The translations under genes were made by a program, and so were the position numbers. Source: Bombyx mori (Eukaryota > Arthropoda > Insecta > Lepidoptera > Bombycidae). Taken from it: a stretch of DNA of 64,000 nt. Under the pieces are notes generated by a model. That model saw nothing but the letters and a program-made list of their open reading frames with translations. It searched no databases and had not been told where the DNA came from. The stretch spans positions 15,373,001 through 15,437,000 of the forward strand of contig NC_085118.1 in assembly GCF_030269925.1 (NCBI RefSeq), in the 5' to 3' direction. Positions 54,378-64,000 of the stretch are shown in pieces. Numbering within the stretch: position 1 is the stretch's first letter; each line of letters opens with the position of its first letter.

Positions 54378-55672
54378 GGAAAACAAAGAACTTTTTGGCG
54401 GGAAGGCGAGGAGTGAAGTTTTGTGATTTGTTTTATTTTGTCTATTTAGTGTTTCTTCAGGTTTAAATGTGTAATAACGGTGGTTTATTAACTGTTTAAT
54501 ATCTGTGAAAGTGCACAAATGTGGGAAAATGAAACAAAGCCGCTGGACGCAACTTCTCGGGATCCTCCAAAAAGTCCACTGAAAAAATTTTAGTAAATGA
54601 CCACCATTTTACGAAGATTATATTTCATTCCATATCATCTCATTTCATTTAATTTCATCCCAGTTGATTAATGTCACAAATAATAATTAATTGTCTTCGT
54701 TTCATTTCATTTCACTCCATATTGTCATTTTTCATAAAAATAAGAACATAAATTAAAATAAGACGACTTAAAGGTCTTAGTTACCAGGTCATAAAATCTC
54801 TTAAAAAAAGGAAAACAAAGGACTTTTTGGCGGGAACGCGAGGAGTGAAGTTTTGTGATTTGTTTTATTTTGTCTATTTAGTGTTTCTTCAGGTTTAAAT
54901 GTGTAATAACGGTGGTTTATTAACTGTTTAATATCTGTGAAAATGCACAAATGTGGGAAAATGAAACAAAGCCGCTGGACGCAACTTCTCGGGATCCTCC
55001 AAAAAGTCCACTGAAAAAATTTTAGTAAATGACCACCATTTTACGAAGATTATATTTCATTCCATATCATCTCATTTCATTTAATTTCATCCCAGTTGAT
55101 TAATGTCACAAATAATAATTAATTGTCTTCGTTTCATTTCATTTCACTCCATATTGTCATTTTTCATAAAAATAAGAAAATAAATTAAAATAAGACGACT
55201 TAAAGGTCTTAGTTACCAGGTCATAAAATCTCTTAAAAAAAGGAAAACAAAGGTCTTTTTGGCGGGAACGCGAGGAGTGAAGTTGTGTGATTTGTTTTAT
55301 TTTGTCTATTTAGTGTTTCTTCAGGTTTAAATGTGTAATAACGGTGGTTTATTAACTGTTTAATACCTGTGAAAATGCACAAATGTGGGAAAATGAAACA
55401 AAGCCGCTGGACGCAACTTCTCGGGATCTTCCAAAAATTCCACTGAAAAAATCTTAGTAAATGACCACCATTTTACTAAGATTATATTTCATTCCATATC
55501 ATCTCATTTCATTTAATTTCATCCCAGTTGATTAACGTCTCAAATTAATCATTTTCATTTCATTTCACTCCATATTATCATTTTTCATAAAAATAAGAAT
55601 ATAAATTAAAATAAGACATGGCTTAAAGGTCTTAGTTACCAGGTCATAAAATCACTTAAAAAAAAAGGAAAA
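54378..55672 (+). repeat. head-to-tail trimer of the 430-bp dispersed repeat
   Basis: Three copies start at 54378, 54808 and 55239, each with AAAACAAAG..CTTTTTGGCGGGAA. They continue through GAGGAGTGAAGTTTTGTGAT, TAATAACGGTGGTTTATTAA, GTGCACAAATGTGGGAAAAT, CTTCTCGGGATCCTCC and AAATGACCACCATTTTAC to GGTCATAAAATCTCTTAAAA. Copies 1 and 2 are almost identical; copy 3 has more differences. The array ends about 30 bp from the RBBP5 stop codon. No protein is encoded and the class is unknown. Confidence 0.88.
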
Positions 55673-55698
55673 CAAAAGATATGCAAAATTTCTAAATT

Positions 55699-55704
55699 TT
55701 TATT
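55699..55704 (-). promoter_or_regulatory. poly(A) signal overlapping the RBBP5 stop codon
   Basis: On the minus strand the stop reads TAATAAAA, so AATAAA starts at the second base of the TAA stop. If used, the 3' UTR would be only a few tens of bases and would end near the boundary with the 430-bp repeat trimer. Confidence 0.5.
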
Positions 55705-58700
55705 ATTTCCTCGGCCTGCCCGCTACTTTTTTATTTCCAGCAGCTTGTTTGTTTTTCCCTCCGAATGACAATGATTGTTCTGTAAAAACAAAATGAACAC
55801 ATCATTTTCTCACTTGCACTCACATCCGATCGTGCGATCCCCGCCCGAGACAGAACCCGGGAGAGCCTACTTATTACTTATTACTTACGGGAGGCCTATT
55901 TATTATAGTGTCCATTTTTATCTTATTGATACTTTAGTAATTGCGCAGTCCAGTGAGATTGTTATTAGGCACTAGCTGATCCGGCAGACTTCGTATCAAT
56001 CGATAAATAAAAGACCTAAACTTTTGTATAAAATAAACTTAAAACAAACAAAAGGAATTCGTCCGACGGAAGACACATCAAAGAGAAAACAAAATTATTA
56101 TTTTTATTTAATTCATAATAATGTTCACATTTATCTACCTTTTAAACCTTTTCTGGACTTCCATAAATAATTCAAGACCAAAATTAGCCAAATCGGTCCA
56201 GCCGTTCTCGAGTTTTAGCGAGACTAACGAACAGCAATTCATTCTTATTTAAATAGATGATAGCTTTGCTTTTTATACGTCCAACATACAAAGTATAAAC
56301 AAAGATTTCAGAGTTGCCATTTCAAGTTATTAAAACCAGTTGAATGACTCGGTGGTGCTGTAGTTAGCGACCTTGACTCTTGCGTCGAGGGTTGTGGGTT
56401 CGGTTCCCGCATCAGGCATACATTCGTGTGATCAACAAGTTTGTTTGCTCTTTGATGGGCGTTTATTATCTATAATTAAATGTATGTATGTGGTATCCTA
56501 ATGGAATCCTAATTTGGGGCCGGACGACCGAACGTGATTTTTTTTAGTTATTTATTAATTATTATTATGAAAAAAGACATATATATTTATTTACCAGGCG
56601 GGGGAATCTTCAGTGATATGTCGTAGGTTTTGCTTTTAGGCCTCTTTGCTGCAGGTTCCAATTTTTCTGGAGTTTCGGCTGGCGTGATCGTCTCCTGAGT
56701 CGCCGCCCAACCATCCTGGATAGCCAAGCAGAATAATCTCGATCAATGAAGATGCTGAATCCATTACTATTGTTTCCCATGGCAAGTTTTCGATATATTA
56801 CTTCGGATATTTTTTATTATTTGCTTGTATTTCTCGATAGACAACAAATTCTGGCCAAAAATATATTTTCGACTGAAGGCCATTCGAGAAAGTTCCGTGC
56901 CATAAAAAACTAAGTTCAAATCAAGATTCATGAAAAATATACACGTCATTTCGGATCCTCCTGATCCACTAACGGTGCTATTAGGTACCACAAGCACTGG
57001 TCATCGTTCTCGTCGAACCCGTCGCTTGCGACGAAGGGCTCTACGAGTAAATTAACCCACAGGCACAGCTCACTGAGTTTCTCGCCGGATCTTCTCAGTG
57101 GGTCGCGTTTGCGATCCGGTAGTAGATTCTGCAAAGCACGGCTCTTGCTAGGGCTAGTGTTAGCAACGTCGTCAGGTTTGAGGCTCGTGAGCTCACTTAC
57201 TAGTTAAGGTTACGCTGATATGGTTCTCTAGATCAGTGATTCTCAACCACTGTTCCGCGGCACTTTTGTGTGCCGCCAAATTTCAAAAGTGTGCCGCCAA
57301 ATTTTGCGAATATATAATAATGTTAATATTATTAAATTATATCATTTTAAAAGAAAAATATTTTAAACATGAATATATATTTAAATCCACAAAAAAAATG
57401 TATAGTATATTTTAGTTTATTTCGTATATTCAAATTTTTTGATAAACTATTTATGCAGTGTGTTGTAGTAAGTAAATAATTTTTATCTTTTTTTTTGTGT
57501 GCCGCCAAATTTTGAAATCGTTAAATATGTGCCGCAACAAAAAAAAGGTTAAGAATCACTGCTCTAGATCAACCTTTCTCGAGGTGGGCGATAACGCCCC
57601 CTTGTGGGCGTTGCAGGCCTAAAGAGGGCGGTAAGAGACCCAGAAAAAAGGGGGGTCTCTTCCACACCGACGAGACTGAGGTTTTTAAGTAGGTGAAAAA
57701 ATGGGTGCGCTGCAAAATAATTTATTCTCAAAGTGGGCAATGCCCTAGACCATCAGCTTAGGTAGGAAAAAAATAATAATATTTAAATAAATAAATTCGT
57801 TTCGCACTTGTGTAGCCGAGTGGTCGTCACAGGGCATTACTTTGAACAAACACTTGACTATGTCACATGCACAGAGGGCGGCGCGTACCTCGGGGTCCTC
57901 GATCTCGGGGGCGGTGGGCAGGAACAGCAGCACGTTCTCGTCCTCGCCCTCCTCGTCGGAGCTGCAGAAGGCCGCCACCGCTTCGCACGAAGTCACGTCT
58001 ACCTGCGATTTTTTTTTAGTTTAAGCGATCTAATCCACAATGAACGGAAAATAAAATAAGCTTGTTGGCGTTTGAAAGCACTGTTCAACTGAAGTTTTTA
58101 CGCTTTTAACGAGTTTAATATGCTATAAACACTTCATGTGAAGCATAACATCATCCATTGTATATGGAACATGGTTTATTGAAATTAAAAAAACTACCCC
58201 AGAAATTCGTTTGATTTCAAAAGAATAATATTAACGACCGCACTAAAACAATTCTTCTTCTTCATCGCTCCCTCACCGCTGAGGAACGCGACCACATAGA
58301 CGAGCTCACAGCCCACCTGGTGCTAAGTGGTTACTGGAGCCCATAGACATCTACAACGTAAATGCACCACACACTTTCAGAAATAAGTTTTTTTTTATTG
58401 CCCTTGTAGCATACGGCCCACCTGATTGATGGTGAGTGGTTGCCGTCGCCCATGGACTTCAGCAATGCCAGGGGCGGAGCCAAGCCGCTGCCTACAAGGG
58501 GATAATAGTGGGATAATGGCAAGTTCGAGTACCTCGACTTCCTCGTCGTCCCTGGTGTCCCCGGCCTGGTCCACAGAGCGGTCCTCGTCCTCCACGTCGA
58601 ACTCGCTCTCTCGCTCCTCGTACTCCACGTTCTCGTCCAGCTCCTTGAAGTCGGGAGCGAACGCTGACCAGTTCTCGACTTGGTTCTGTGCCCATATCGA

Positions 58701-61700
58701 TACCACACCTGGACGACGACAAACCTCACGTACATATACCACACAAACTAAGCTTACAGTATTATTTTACTGGTGGTAGAGCCTCTTGTGAGTCTGCAAG
58801 GATAGGTACCACCACCCTGCCTATTTCTGCTGTGAAGCAGTAATGCGTTTCGGTTTGAAGGGTGGGGCAGCCGTTGTAACTATACTGAGACTTTAGAACT
58901 TATATCTCAAGGCGGGTGGCGCATTTACGTTGTAGATGTCTATGGGCTCCGGTAACCACTTAACACCAGGTGAGCAAGAATTTCGACCACTGGACGACCG
59001 CTTCTATCTTTTCTACGTTTACAAAATTACAATAAGTTTGTGCCAGCTTAAGCTTGTATTAGCTCGCTCACCGGCGCTGATGCTGGCGATGATGGGGCGG
59101 ATGGGGTGCCACACGACGTCCAGCAGGAGCTCCCCCTTGGTTCCGTGCAGGATCTTGACGAGGTTCCCTATCGACTTCTCCCAGATGTAGAGCGCGTGCT
59201 GTCGCGCGGACCCGGCGCAGATGTACTCGCCGTCGCCGGAGAAACAACATTTCTTCCACGTTGTTCTGGAACAAAAAGTTCACGTAAACTTAACGGTAGG
59301 CAGCAGCTTCGCTCCGCCCCTAGCATTGCCGAAGTCCATGGGCGACGGTAACCGCTCACTATCAGGTGGGCCGTATGCGCATCTGCCTACACGGGCAATA
59401 ACGGGCACTAAGTAAAAAAAAAACTTAAATTCGTTCATACATATAAACCTTTCATAGAGGAATAACATTACGAATATTTCCAAAATCAGTTGTCTTCAAT
59501 ATCGACCACTGGGAATCCCTGTTCTGGTTATTCCTGACATCACAAGAGGAGGTCCTGACTTAGAGAGGCTGGACGTGGCACGTTCCTTGCTCCTAGATAA
59601 CGTAAACAGCCCACAGCACTCACTTGTTGATGAGGTCCTGGAGTTTCTGTATGGGTTCGGGTTCACCGTTGACCCCGCACTGGAGCACCGTGTTGGTGTC
59701 GTACACCCGGATGACGCGGTCCGACGTGTTCACTAGGAAACAACTGAAACGTTTTAATTGTCTAAAACTATTGGTATAAAAACGTAAATAATTATGAATA
59801 TGTCATGTAAATAAGCGCTATGAAGTGAGAAGCGATCCAGTGTAAGATAATACACATCTTACAATGTAATGAAATGTGTATAGCGAATGGTATGCATTAG
59901 TGAAAACTGTAGCTGAAAACTAGAGCCTATTATGAACCACAAAGGTTGGGGTTTTAATTCTGTTTATTTGTACTTTTCAGAACAAATAAGCAGATCCACT
60001 TGCCTATTTGTGGGTTACGGTAGTAGTAATGGTAAAATAGTAGTAAGTAATTATGCAAATAGAAGTGCAATCTGTTTTTTTTTTTTGTTGGATTGGTTTA
60101 TGTCTCAAGTCAGTACTCTTTTTTAGGATGATATGATACTTACTCTCCCCTTCTAGCAAATTCGATGCTCTTGATACTAGTTGTACTGGATGTGCCTACA
60201 GTTATTTTAAAACTGGCTTTTACGGCCAACGTCTGCGAGTCAAGTATCAGTATTTTTCCTTTGGCATTCCCTGTATAAACATAGTCTCCTCTTCTGTTGA
60301 AGGAAGCCATTACATTTACATCTCCCTGAAATATGTGTCAAATTAATTTATACGATAATTTGTGAAATAGAAATTAAATAGTTATTTTATATGTAAAATA
60401 AGATTGCAATCACTGAAAATTATTTATTTCAGACAAAAAATCAGACAAGTGGAGTTAATTTTTCAATATGCCATATTACGAATCACCATTATTCAATCTT
60501 AAATAAAGAATCACTCAAAGAATCTGAATATAGCAGTTGTAACTGTAGCTAACTGGTAACTAATAATTTTATTGGCTAGATGCTAAATGCTGTAGCACCA
60601 ACAATCACTGGAGCAGACAGGAGTGAGTGGAGGCTATGTGGTGTGAAGTGTGACTGGCAAGAATGGATCTGGAGAGCCAAAGAGCAGGCCCAGTGGTTTA
60701 ACTTGCACATCCAGCAGTGGAAGATGGGCTGATGATGATAATGTTTGCTAAATTTGCTACTAAACTTATATTATTCAGAATCTAATAAAAACTAAAATAT
60801 TAACCATACGGAAATGAAGTTAAAACTTTTGAATTCTGGTAATGAGACTAATTTAATCAACAAACAAAACCTAAAAATAATGGTTAGGTAGTATTTCCAT
60901 TGTGATATGCCTAAATAATGTAAGAATTAATTAATATATAATCAGTAACAAGTAATCCCCCTGCTTCCTACCACTAGAACAGACTATATAATCTGTGGTA
61001 TACTAGTATATAATCTATGCCATATATTGAATGCTACATGGCTTGGTCTCACTATGCAACTAGAATATTCAACTACTTACATCTTCGTCTATAGGAAGTA
61101 TTTTATGATCACCATCAGTATCGACCAGTAAGGCTGCATGTCTCATGGGACACACGAGAAATCTCTTGTCATTCCTCGGATCAAATTGCACACGTAATAT
61201 TGAAGTAGGGAATCTGTACGTCTGTTCACACTCACCAGACAGTACATCCCATATGCATACATTATGATCTGTTGATGCTGATAATAGCTAGAAAAGATAT
61301 ATGTAACATAAGGGAGCGTAATTTAACAAAATGCATAAGGTAAAGGTCAGTTGGCAACCACAGAATGCAATTGCCCATTGTCCAATAAATTCCATAGCCG
61401 CCTTTCCGACATCCATGGGAAAAGATGGAAAAGAGCTATACATAGATAGACAATTCACAAGATTTCAGTTTTGTAGCATCTCTATTGAATTAGTTAGTTA
61501 CCTTTTTACAATTCCTTGACCAACTTAAGCTGCATACAGGGTACACATGAGCTGATATTGACTTTGCAATGCCCCGAGTCAGGAAATCCCAGATAAAAAT
61601 CCTACCATCATTGCAGCCTACAGCCAGCAATGTACCTCGTCTGTTGAATGCGCAAGTTGAAGCCAGTGAAATTGAGTCAAGGGTACCATCGAATTCCTGA

Positions 61701-62503
61701 AATGATTTTCATTTGTAATAATCATTGTTTTGGCTGTTCACCTGATGGAAAGTCTTAATTATCATCATAGACACCACAGTGCAACTTGCAAATTTTCTAG
61801 TCTATTTTTCAGCTTTGCACCATCTCATCGCTAAGGGTTAACGCTTATAAACACACAACATTAAACTGAACAAATAGATTTTGCTATTGTTAGTTGTTTT
61901 ACATGTTTTTGCATTATGTCTGGTATTGTTATTTTTTCGGTATTGTATAAATTTTCAGGATAAACTTGAAGGTTGTGTATTTATGTTATACTATGCTCTG
62001 ACACCTGCCTCACACTTTACTCATACCAGTCTACTTCTACTGTGAAGCAGTAATACATTTCAGTTCAAATGGTGAGGCAAACTTTATCATAAGGCATTTA
62101 CGTTGTGGATGTCTATGGACTCCAGTAACCACGTAACACCAAGTGAGCCGAGAGCTTGAATACGCCTCTGAGCAGTACTGCTACTCTAGCCAGAAAGCAA
62201 CATGCGTCTGTCGGCACTAGAAAGTAAAAAGCTGAGGCAAACCGTTTTCTTCCATAAAATGAAATTGTTAATAGTGCCGAGTGAATAGTTTTAATTTCCA
62301 ATTATGTGTATAATTGTACAGCTTTACTATGTTTATGAAATACAAGGTGGGATGAGATAAAAAAATATAGCCATTACTTACCTCAGGATAATTTTGTCCA
62401 AACGATTCTGAAAAACAATAAATTTGGTTTGTTTACTAACATAGATTTATCTCTAGTGAACCTCAAAAAAAATGTTATGCTCACCCAGTAACTCTAAATT
62501 CAT
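55703..62503 (-). CDS. RBBP5: Retinoblastoma-binding protein 5 (RBBP5) orthologue, 11 coding exons, 476 aa
   Basis: Exons on the minus strand: 62503-62485, 62407-62382, 61696-61502, 61287-61081, 60325-60144, 59743-59624, 59265-59072, 58708-58533, 58002-57889, 56715-56595, 55779-55703. All junctions are GT..AG and phases agree (1,431 nt). RBBP5 is a core subunit, with WDR5, ASH2L and DPY30, of MLL/SET1 histone H3K4 methyltransferase complexes. The start MNLELLESFGQNYPE is nearly identical to human. A WD40 propeller occupies about residues 20-325 (LLAVGCNDGRIFIWDF, LLSASTDHNVCIWDVLSG, CCFSGDGEYICAGSARQHA, WHPIRPIIASIS). The ASH2L-binding/activation segment follows (APDFKELDENVEYEERESEF), then an acidic WDR5-binding stretch (DDEEVEVDVTS). 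The C-terminus is shorter than human (538 aa), ending KKVAGRPRK, which matches the human KKKQAGRPKG block. A GCAG acceptor six bases upstream of the ATG implies a separate 5' UTR exon. Confidence 0.95.
55970..56262 (-). repeat. 290-bp dispersed repeat, copy 3
   Basis: CTAGCTGATCCGGCAGACTT, ATAAAAGACCTAAACTTTTG, GAAGACACATCAAAGAG and GTTCTCGAGTTTTAGCGAGA. Intron 10 of RBBP5. Confidence 0.6.
56345..56555 (+). mobile_element. tRNA-derived SINE, second family, copy 2
   Basis: Head GGTGGTGCTGTAGTTAGCG, B-box-like GGGTTCGGTTCCCGC, body ACATTCGTGTGATCAACAAG and GAATCCTAATTTGGGGCC. Matches 16160-16410. In an RBBP5 intron, antisense to the gene. Confidence 0.6.
56943..57772 (+). mobile_element. BMC1-type LINE 3' tail interrupted by nested insertions
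   Basis: The tail begins TCGGATCCTCCTGATCCAC, runs through ACTGGTCATCGTTCTCG and GTTTCTCGCCGGATCTTC to about 57233, then resumes at 57745 as ACCATCAGCTTAGGTAGG plus an A-rich end. Between lie a hAT MITE (57234-57561) and a second unclassified insertion (57570-57744) containing GAGGTGGGCGATAACGCCCC. Confidence 0.75.
57234..57561. mobile_element. hAT-type MITE with 8-bp target-site duplication
   Basis: It starts CAGTGATTCTCAACC and ends GGTTAAGAATCACTG, a 15-bp terminal inverted repeat with one mismatch. It is flanked by CTCTAGAT on both sides (57226-57233 and 57562-57569). The subterminal motif TGTGCCGCCAAAT occurs three times. Length is 328 bp with no coding capacity. It lies inside a LINE tail, in an RBBP5 intron. 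Confidence 0.93.
58297..58388 (-). mobile_element. truncated Bm1 SINE
   Basis: GACGAGCTCACAGCCCACC, GAGCCCATAGACATCTAC and ACACACTTTCAGAAATAAG; it then runs straight into a LINE family B tail. Confidence 0.65.
58388..58500 (-). mobile_element. LINE family B 3' tail, minus orientation
   Basis: Poly(T), ATTGCCCTTGTAGCATACGG, GTCGCCCATGGACTTCAGC and GGCGGAGCCAAGCCGCTGCC. It ends about 33 bp from the donor of RBBP5 exon 8. Confidence 0.75.
58769..58974 (+). mobile_element. Bm1 SINE body
   Basis: ACTGGTGGTAGAGCCTCTTG, CAGTAATGCGTTTCGG, ATCTCAAGGCGGGTGGCGC and ACACCAGGTGAGC. No A-rich tail remains. RBBP5 intron 7. Confidence 0.75.
59299..59420 (+). mobile_element. LINE family B 3' tail
   Basis: GTAGGCAGCAGCTTCGCTCC, GCCGAAGTCCATGGGCGACG, ATCAGGTGGGCCGTATGCG, A-rich end. 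RBBP5 intron 6, 34 bp from the acceptor of exon 7. Confidence 0.75.
61998..62160 (+). mobile_element. old, diverged Bm1 SINE fragment
   Basis: CTGTGAAGCAGTAATACATT, ATTTACGTTGTGGATGTC, GACTCCAGTAACCACG and ACACCAAGTGAGCCG. RBBP5 intron 2. Confidence 0.55.
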
Positions 62504-62672
62504 TGTGTCTGCAAAAAAATTAGAAATAACCCAAGTTTTAATTTCCAATAAAATACTTTAGAGGGATTTCAGCATGTTGAAAACAATAAGCCTCGAAATT
62601 TCGCGTAAATATTTTATGGCATCGCGTATCGTATACATACTTAGATTTACAATAATTACATAGATATACCGT

Positions 62673-63137
62673 TTTTTTTTTTTGAGATTATGGCCAGACC
62701 TTTAGGCCAACATTTACAAGGTTTTTTTTAAGGGATTTTATGACCTGGTAACTGAGACCTTTAAGTCATGTCTTATTTTAATTTACATATATTCATATTT
62801 TTATGAAAAATGATATTATGGAGTGAAATGAAATGAAGATAATTAATTTGAGACATTAATCAAGTGGGATGAAATGAAATGAGATGATATGGGATGAAAT
62901 ATAATCTCAGTAAAATGGTGGTCATTTACTAAGATTATTTCAATGGACTTTTTGGAGGATCCCGAGAAGTTACGTCCAGCGGCTTTGTTTCATTTTCCCA
63001 CATTTGTGCACTTTCACAGATATTAAACAGTTAATAAACCACCATTATTACACATTTAAACCCGAAGAAACACTAAATAAACAAAATAAAACAAATCACA
63101 CAACTTCACTCCTCGCGTTCCCGCCAAAAAGTCCCAC
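62673..63137 (-). repeat. 430-bp dispersed repeat, single full copy
   Basis: Reverse complement of the unit at 54378: GGGATTTTATGACCTGGTAA, AAAATGGTGGTCATTTACTA, GACTTTTTGGAGGATCCCG, ACTCCTCGCGTTCCCGCC and AAAAAGTCC. It lies just upstream of the RBBP5 start. Confidence 0.75.
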
Positions 63138-63185
63138 ATATACAAGTATTATACAGTAGTACATAGATTATACACTCTCTAAGTG

Positions 63186-63626
63186 TTTTTTTTTATTTTT
63201 TATTGCCTAGATAGGTGGACGAGCTCACAGCCCACCTGGTGTTAAGTAGTTACTGGAGCCCATAGACATCTACAACGTAAATGCGCCACCCACCTTGAGA
63301 TATAAGTTCTAAGGTCTCAGTATAGTTACAACGGCTACCCCACCCTTCGAACCGAAACGCATTACTGCTTCACGGTAGAAATGGGCGGGGTGGTGGTACC
63401 TAACCGCGCGGACTCCCAAGAGGTCCTACCACCAGTGATTACGCAAATTATAATTTTGCGGGTTTGATTTTTATTACACGATGTTATTCCTTCACAGTGG
63501 AAGTCAATCGTGAACATTTTTTGAGTACGTATTTCATTAGAAAAATTGGTACCCGCCTGCGGGATTCGAACACCGGTGCATCGCTACACACGAATGCATC
63601 GGACGTCTTATCCTTTAGGCCACGAA
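63186..63626 (-). mobile_element. full-length Bm1 SINE, minus orientation
   Basis: Complete unit: poly(T) end, body (GGTGGACGAGCTCACAGCCC, CGCATTACTGCTTCACGG), linker (CACGATGTTATTCCTTCAC, CAATCGTGAACATTTTTTG) and tRNA-like head (GCGGGATTCGAACACCGG, GACGTCTTATCCTTTAGGCC). It is the best-preserved Bm1 in the window. Confidence 0.9.
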
Positions 63627-64000
63627 AACGACGTACCTCTAGCATTTAAAATATTTTTCATATGTGTAATGTTATGTAATTTTAGAGAAGGAATTGTCAC
63701 TAAAGACAATTGAAATATTATTGATTTTTTATTTCGAGAAGTGTGCACAGTTATAGTACAGATATTTTTCATACAATGCTTATTTGAAAATATTGTCATA
63801 TAAGGTATCCTTGAAATATTATTTGTAAAATTATCCTTGTAGCTGTAGATGACCAAGTTGCAGTATGTTCTGCCTGAGGAGTATAACTGTCCTTGGATTT
63901 GATAATAATATGGCTAGGTTTTTTTTAGAGACAATATCCTGTTGCATTTTTCCGGGTAAGGCACCGTTGTTATATTAATTTCATGTTTTCTGCTAGCGTA
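63627..64000. other. right edge, no supported feature
   Basis: AT-rich sequence. A 17-codon open stretch (63849-63902, TKLQYVLPEEYNCPW) after a GTAG could be a terminal exon, but it has no other support. An upstream non-coding exon of RBBP5 may lie here or beyond the window. Confidence 0.3.

Noticed and set aside
63849..63902. 17-codon open stretch after a GTAG near the right edge
   Set aside because: Could be the terminal exon of a + strand gene, but it lacks homology, a clear pyrimidine tract and any upstream exon.

Overview
This is eukaryotic DNA from a lepidopteran, almost certainly a silkworm (Bombyx) or close relative. The genes are split by short GT..AG introns, intergenic and intronic DNA is AT-rich, and the window is full of Bm1-type SINEs (tRNA-like head plus shared body) and 3' tails of BMC1/Jockey-type LINEs typical of Bombyx. 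It holds three complete protein-coding genes, which I reconstructed exon by exon with consistent splice phases, and the last exon of a fourth.

Layout. (1) 1-424: 3' terminal exon of an unidentified + strand gene encoding a membrane-anchored protein tail. (2) 0.4-6 kb: intergenic DNA made of SINE, LINE and MITE debris. (3) 6.2-8.6 kb, minus strand: AMMECR1 orthologue, 4 exons, 221 aa. (4) 8.8-14.2 kb: a decayed hAT transposon, a Harbinger-like element and otherwise featureless DNA. (5) 14.2-53.2 kb, plus strand: RSF1 orthologue, 25 coding exons, 2,435 aa, with DDT/WHIM-type N-terminus, PHD finger, the conserved GRGKDIST motif and a very large repetitive C-terminal exon. Its introns hold most of the mobile elements, including an apparently intact 5-kb LINE in sense orientation, a degenerate antisense LINE, and a 30-copy 90-bp minisatellite with no length variation. 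(6) 53.2-55.7 kb: convergent intergenic space with a head-to-tail trimer of a 430-bp repeat. (7) 55.7-62.5 kb, minus strand: RBBP5 orthologue, 11 coding exons, 476 aa, ending with a poly(A) signal that overlaps its stop codon. (8) 62.6-64 kb: another copy of the 430-bp repeat and a full-length Bm1.

RSF1 (ISWI-partner histone chaperone/remodeller) and RBBP5 (core subunit of MLL/SET1 H3K4 methyltransferase complexes) are both chromatin regulators and are transcribed convergently; I see nothing showing that this arrangement is functional. The most unusual signals are the paired minisatellites of RSF1 (one intronic, one coding, both free of indels), repeats lying within 40 bp of six RSF1 splice acceptors, the tandem 430-bp trimer, and nested or target-site-flanked DNA transposons. 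I found no evidence for bacterial-type systems, CRISPR or rRNA, and no free-standing tRNA gene.
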